Below, piece by piece: positions 62,301-64,000 of a stretch of DNA of 64,000 bases; position 1 is the first letter of the stretch, and the number at the start of each line of letters is the position of its first letter. The notes under the pieces are model-generated. The model had not been told where the DNA came from and made no database searches. It saw only the letters and a program-made list of their open reading frames with translations. A program made the translations under genes and the position numbers. The DNA comes from Branchiostoma floridae (Eukaryota > Chordata > Leptocardii > Amphioxiformes > Branchiostomatidae), in contig NC_049987.1 of the NCBI RefSeq assembly GCF_000003815.2, positions 7,510,114 to 7,574,113 of the forward strand, read 5' to 3'.

Positions 62301-63462
62301 ATCCCCATCTCTGGCAGCCTACATCAAAAACAGAAATCATTGCTAAACTTTTGGAATGACATTTGTTCTTACAGACGCATTGACTTGAATCAGATGATTT
62401 TCAAGTGCAGGGCTTAAAACAGTTTTTCCTTTCTACGTAATGCTAGTTCACCTTATCAGTGGAGTAATGTATATCCGTTGCTTTTAAAAATGGGGTATTT
62501 AGGCACATCAAGTCGATGGGTGGTAGTTTTAAGCTGCAATATCCTGAAAATATTGCAATTTGAAACTAACGTCTGTTAGGATATCCCCAAATACCCTGTT
62601 TTTAATTTAAAAGCAAAGGATAACGGTTACCCAACGGATAAAGGTGAACTACATCATAGTACATGTAGCCTTATACCTGCACTGGAGCAGGTAACATGTA
62701 TAATACCTGCTTCAGACACATCTGCGCTGCTGTTAGTGTTACAGAAAAGGTAGTGAATTTATGAAGTATGGATCCAGTTGGCAGTTGTTAAGAAACCATT
62801 AAAAAAAATCTTGGTTTGTCCAAGGACGTTATATAGCATCCTTGATTTGTCATTTCACCCCCAGTGGTAAAATTCAGCGCAGCAAATAGAAACCTACAAA
62901 CATACCCGGTGCATTGCTGGTGCAGGTTAGGTATTGGTACACATACGTTAATAACAGACTCTCGTACTACACCCATATTAGTTGTACATACAGAACTGTG
63001 GCATTTTGAGCGCTAGAATGTCAGCTTTAACACTTGCCAGGAGGCAGCTTAGCGTCATGGAAATATCTTATACCCCTAAGAAATGTCAAGACTTAGTTGA
63101 AGCCTGAAAACTAAATCTTTAATGGAACATATGACTACTTGTTTAAACTACTACACATAGTCCAAGAACCATAGTGGAAATCTTAAGAATCTATGAGAAA
63201 GGTCAACACTTAGCTGACATCTAGAAAGCAAAAAATTTGCAGTCAGTTCAAAGCCTTTCCTTATTTCATTTCAGACTGCACAAAGAAGACAAGAAAGCTC
63301 ACAAGCCTTGAACTTTGCTCACAACACCTGCTAACACACTGACTGTTTTAAAGGCTCCAGTCACTCCATGGTAGATTCCAGAAGTTCTTCAGGAGTTTTA
63401 AGCGATTGTTTTTACCTTACCTGAAGCACCAAGTGGTGAATATCTACCTTCCCAGAATGCAT
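46204..63462 (-). CDS. TRPA1: TRPA1-like ankyrin-repeat cation channel, 23 coding exons
   Basis: Non-selective cation channel of the TRPA subfamily, 1136 aa (human TRPA1 is about 1120). Exons in transcript order: 63421-63462, 62147-62318, 61453-61541, 60900-61073, 60028-60246, 59546-59639, 58270-58465, 56409-56592, 55891-55998, 55295-55383, 54990-55136, 54253-54364, 53701-53837, 53209-53330, 52973-53043, 51398-51589, 50471-50770, 49987-50127, 48826-49026, 48359-48562, 47745-47813, 47162-47338, 46204-46374. All join in phase; all introns are GT-AG except one GC-AG. The start is ATG at 63462 (MHSGKVDIHH), preceded by an in-frame TGA seven codons upstream. Layout: about 15 ankyrin repeats (15-620), linker, S1-S6 with pore (743-998), TRP-like helix, C-terminal coiled coil. 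Which TRPA clade it belongs to needs a tree. Confidence 0.94.
46368..46930 (-). repeat. Tandem array repeating the last TRPA splice acceptor and exon start
   Basis: One real and seven decoy copies of acceptor plus the first codons of the last exon (minus-strand 'ctgttgtcagactgagatag'). Plus-strand cores are at 46371, 46439, 46506, 46578, 46646, 46744, 46848 and 46917; spacing is about 65-110 bases. A (TA)n tract at 46681-46700 lies within the array. Confidence 0.88.
47745..50770 (-). other. TRPA1: TRPA exons 17-21: transmembrane channel domain
   Basis: S1 at about 743-765, S2 791-812, S3 834-850, S4 869-888, S5 904-927, pore MMIGE (946-950) and S6 976-1000, then GLAVDDIKGVQEEAVLERLA, the TRP-box-like helix. 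E950 takes the place of the selectivity-filter Asp915 of human TRPA1 and remains acidic. HKWTKYG before S1 matches the TRPA pattern KWxxYG. Confidence 0.85.
49137..49592. mobile_element. MITE with CTTCACACGAGAGTACGAAT ends
   Basis: Left 'cttcacacgagagtacgaat' and right 'attccttctcgtgtgaag' are inverted copies. The interior is rich in 'cattcgaa'-like words. About 450 bases, in the TRPA intron between exons 18 and 19. Confidence 0.75.
51140..51375 (-). mobile_element. SINE in TRPA intron
   Basis: The body 'tggagtgaggaaagcaactt' and a box-B-like 'ggatttgaacccaggacc' match the SINE at 22300-22475. It lies directly before exon 16. Confidence 0.55.
51398..53330 (-). other. TRPA1: TRPA exons 14-16: linker and pre-S1 region
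   Basis: Residues 588-716. C638 (VFNKC) aligns by context with human C621, the main electrophile-sensing cysteine. The positions of human C641 and C665 seem to be non-Cys here (HKKYEITFNYEFLDD). Whether the channel senses electrophiles is therefore open. Confidence 0.7.
51680..52922. mobile_element. 1.24-kb terminal-inverted-repeat element in TRPA intron
   Basis: Outer ends 'gggtaccatccgggaagtag' and 'actatccagatggtacc' are inverted. A second inverted pair lies inside (51899-51930 and 52770-52801, containing 'cattggcataataccggtc'). No transposase. Solo or partial copies are at 10815-10922 and 18366-18460. Confidence 0.7.
53358..53562. mobile_element. MITE with CAACATCAGCTCTCATATT-type ends
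   Basis: The ends are inverted around 'agctctcatatttgcac' and 'ggtggaattttgtgagttga'. A related copy lies at 60481-60650 and a solo end at about 11390-11417. Confidence 0.5.
54251..54252 (-). other. TRPA1: GC splice donor after TRPA exon 12
   Basis: The exon ends ...GCCAAG and the intron begins gcatgt. Phase and protein continuity (DPTDKAK then TTPLHLA) require this GC-AG intron; no GT lies at a compatible position nearby. Confidence 0.7.
54365..54680 (-). repeat. Tandem array repeating the acceptor of TRPA exon 12
   Basis: The real acceptor (cctaacag, AG at 54365-54366) is followed upstream in the intron by two diverged copies at 54491 (cctaacag) and 54611 (cctaatag), each with the matching exon start and adjoining intron. 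The unit is about 120-126 bases. Confidence 0.75.
56150..56310 (-). mobile_element. SINE body in TRPA intron
   Basis: Carries 'cagggtggagtgaggaaagt' and the following body of the SINE family described at 22300-22475. Diverged. Confidence 0.5.
56725..58055 (+). mobile_element. 5'-truncated LINE encoding reverse transcriptase C-terminal half
   Basis: An intact 326-codon frame (56725-57705) contains reverse-transcriptase motifs GLPQGTVLGPLIFLALIN and KFVDDLNL (the FVDD catalytic box), followed by the thumb-like VVKLLGLFVQADLGWQTHVD and AAWHPGLTRKQHERIETIQK typical of CR1/L2-like non-LTR elements. The N-terminal part, including the endonuclease, is missing. The 3' UTR ends in TCAAATAAACCATTCATT (58038-58055). 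It is antisense to TRPA, in the intron between exons 7 and 8. Confidence 0.88.
59020..59140 (-). mobile_element. SINE in TRPA intron
   Basis: The minus strand carries a box-B-like 'gcgggttcgaatccgac' and 'aaggcactttacacgact', matching the 22300-22475 SINE family. The tRNA-like head is only partial. Confidence 0.6.
60665..60888. mobile_element. MITE with TACTGTAAATGC ends
   Basis: Left 'gtactgtaaatgcatttaag' and right 'ctgcatttacagta' are inverted. The interior contains inverted 'gtggttttaag' / 'aaaaccaccac'. Located just downstream, in transcript order, of TRPA exon 4. Confidence 0.65.
61735..61850. repeat. Direct repeat in TRPA introns, copy 1
   Basis: About 115 bases matching 62687-62798 closely (both contain 'gtataatacctgcttcagac' and 'gaagtatggatccagttgg'). 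A palindrome (tgtatggtcagatga / tcatctgaccataca) follows at about 61849-61899. Confidence 0.75.
62020..62070. repeat. CCAAT-containing hairpin
   Basis: 'ttccctgattggctgg' and 'cagccaatcagggaa' are inverted around a short loop. Intronic in TRPA, just after exon 2. Confidence 0.75.
62449..62655. mobile_element. Full-length palindromic MITE, TTCACCTTATC family
   Basis: The left 'gttcaccttatcagtggagt' and right 'acccaacggataaaggtgaa' are inverted through most of the 207-base length. It is the best-preserved copy of a family with at least five other partial copies in this window. Confidence 0.75.
62687..62798. repeat. Direct repeat in TRPA introns, copy 2
   Basis: Second copy of 61735-61850, in intron 1, about 950 bases away. 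Confidence 0.75.
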
Positions 63463-63685
63463 CAATACACATCCAACAGTTCACACTCCAGATGGCTTAC
63501 TGTGGCCCACAATCATATGGATTTCTTATGTTACCTTTCAAAATACAGCATCTAGTACAATATTATCAGTATATTTTTGAATTCTTGAATTGTCAACAGA
63601 CTCAATTAGTCCACGAGAACGTCTTGATCTTTGGTACTTTCCTACAACTTTATAAATTGTGTGATAAACATTGATGCAATATTCA

Positions 63686-63997
63686 GGTCAAAAATTGTTC
63701 CCAAACTTCACCAAATAGCAGTGTTTTTCTCAAAACAGCATTAATTGATGATGCTATACTACTTGCGCATCGGATAAACACAAAAGCACTAAAAAGCACC
63801 CATGGAAAAGTAAAGAAAATGATATTTGTCGACAATAATTACAAAAACAATATATCAAATATAATTTTCTTTGCTTTCCCATGGGTGCTTTTTGGTGCAT
63901 TTGTGTTTTTCTGATGCGCAAGTGGTATGATATCATCAATCAATAGTATTATCAGAGAAACACTGCTGTTTGGTGAAGTTTGGGCACAATTTTTAAC
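63686..63997. repeat. Foldback element at the right edge
   Basis: Arms of about 140 bases (63687-63826 and 63855-63996) are inverted copies with a short centre; both contain the complement pair of 'cccaaacttcacc' and 'aaagcacccatgg'. It lies upstream of the TRPA start codon. Confidence 0.8.
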
Positions 63998-64000
63998 ATG

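Larger units (their letters stand above)
53701..63462 (-). other. TRPA1: TRPA exons 1-13: ankyrin-repeat domain
   Basis: Residues 1-588. Repeated ankyrin cores are easily read: CPLHYAARNNDYQMVKLLVE, TALHFACIRDNATAAQDLL, TALHLCAIHESNEIGAMLI, TPLHFACQSGNLKLAQ, TPLHLACVSGNLDIVKLLLA, TPLLLAASEGHVETIQMLL, TPLHISAEKGYLGCVKALL, MALHLAAKSGRTKVVREL, TPLHLASIAGHTKVVQVLLE and TPLHLASSRGHVEMVELLLK. In TRPA channels this N-terminal coil takes part in gating and ligand or temperature sensing. Introns hold a LINE, several MITEs and SINE bodies. Confidence 0.9.

Noticed and set aside
62788-62976. Upstream N-terminal exon of TRPA
   Set aside because: No splice phase fits; the exon at 63421-63462 with an upstream in-frame stop gives a better start.

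Overview
The window looks like a piece of an amphioxus (cephalochordate, Branchiostoma-like) genome. This is inferred from animal-type genes cut into many short GT-AG exons, an AMT-type ammonium transporter next to chordate-like TRPA and SLC16 genes, a large load of short inverted-repeat elements, and intronic tandem repeats that copy splice junctions. No species marker was seen directly. A 100-base run of N marks an assembly gap at 7324-7423.

Four complete multi-exon genes could be rebuilt by joining exons in phase. (1) A short-chain dehydrogenase/reductase on the minus strand (9 coding exons, 6065-11966, 263 aa). (2) Divergent from it, an ammonium transporter on the plus strand (7 coding exons, 14172-17734, 526 aa). 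(3) A monocarboxylate-transporter family protein on the plus strand (4 coding exons, 29259-33362, 567 aa), with a separate 5' UTR splice acceptor. (4) A TRPA1-like ankyrin-repeat cation channel on the minus strand (23 coding exons, 46204-63462, 1136 aa).

The DNA between them is dominated by mobile and repeated DNA. 1-6 kb holds a CpG-rich block and the SDR 3' UTR. 12.0-13.2 kb is a large inverted repeat lying between the divergent SDR and AMT genes. 17.7-27.7 kb has many MITE, SINE and palindromic elements. 27.8-29.2 kb is a tandem array that repeats the MCT 5' splice acceptor. 34.2-39.4 kb is one 5.2-kb inverted-repeat-ended element holding a 163-bp satellite, a minisatellite and a hammerhead-ribozyme-like motif. 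39.5-42.4 kb holds decayed coding and tandem repeats. A LINE reverse-transcriptase fragment sits antisense inside a TRPA intron, and a LINE 3' end sits inside the last MCT intron.

The genes do not form one pathway. Three are plasma-membrane proteins (ammonium, monocarboxylate-type solute, cation channel) and one is a soluble oxidoreductase. The most unusual signal is that three separate introns contain tandem repeats whose unit spans the 3' splice site and the start of the next exon, which creates runs of decoy acceptors just upstream of the real one.
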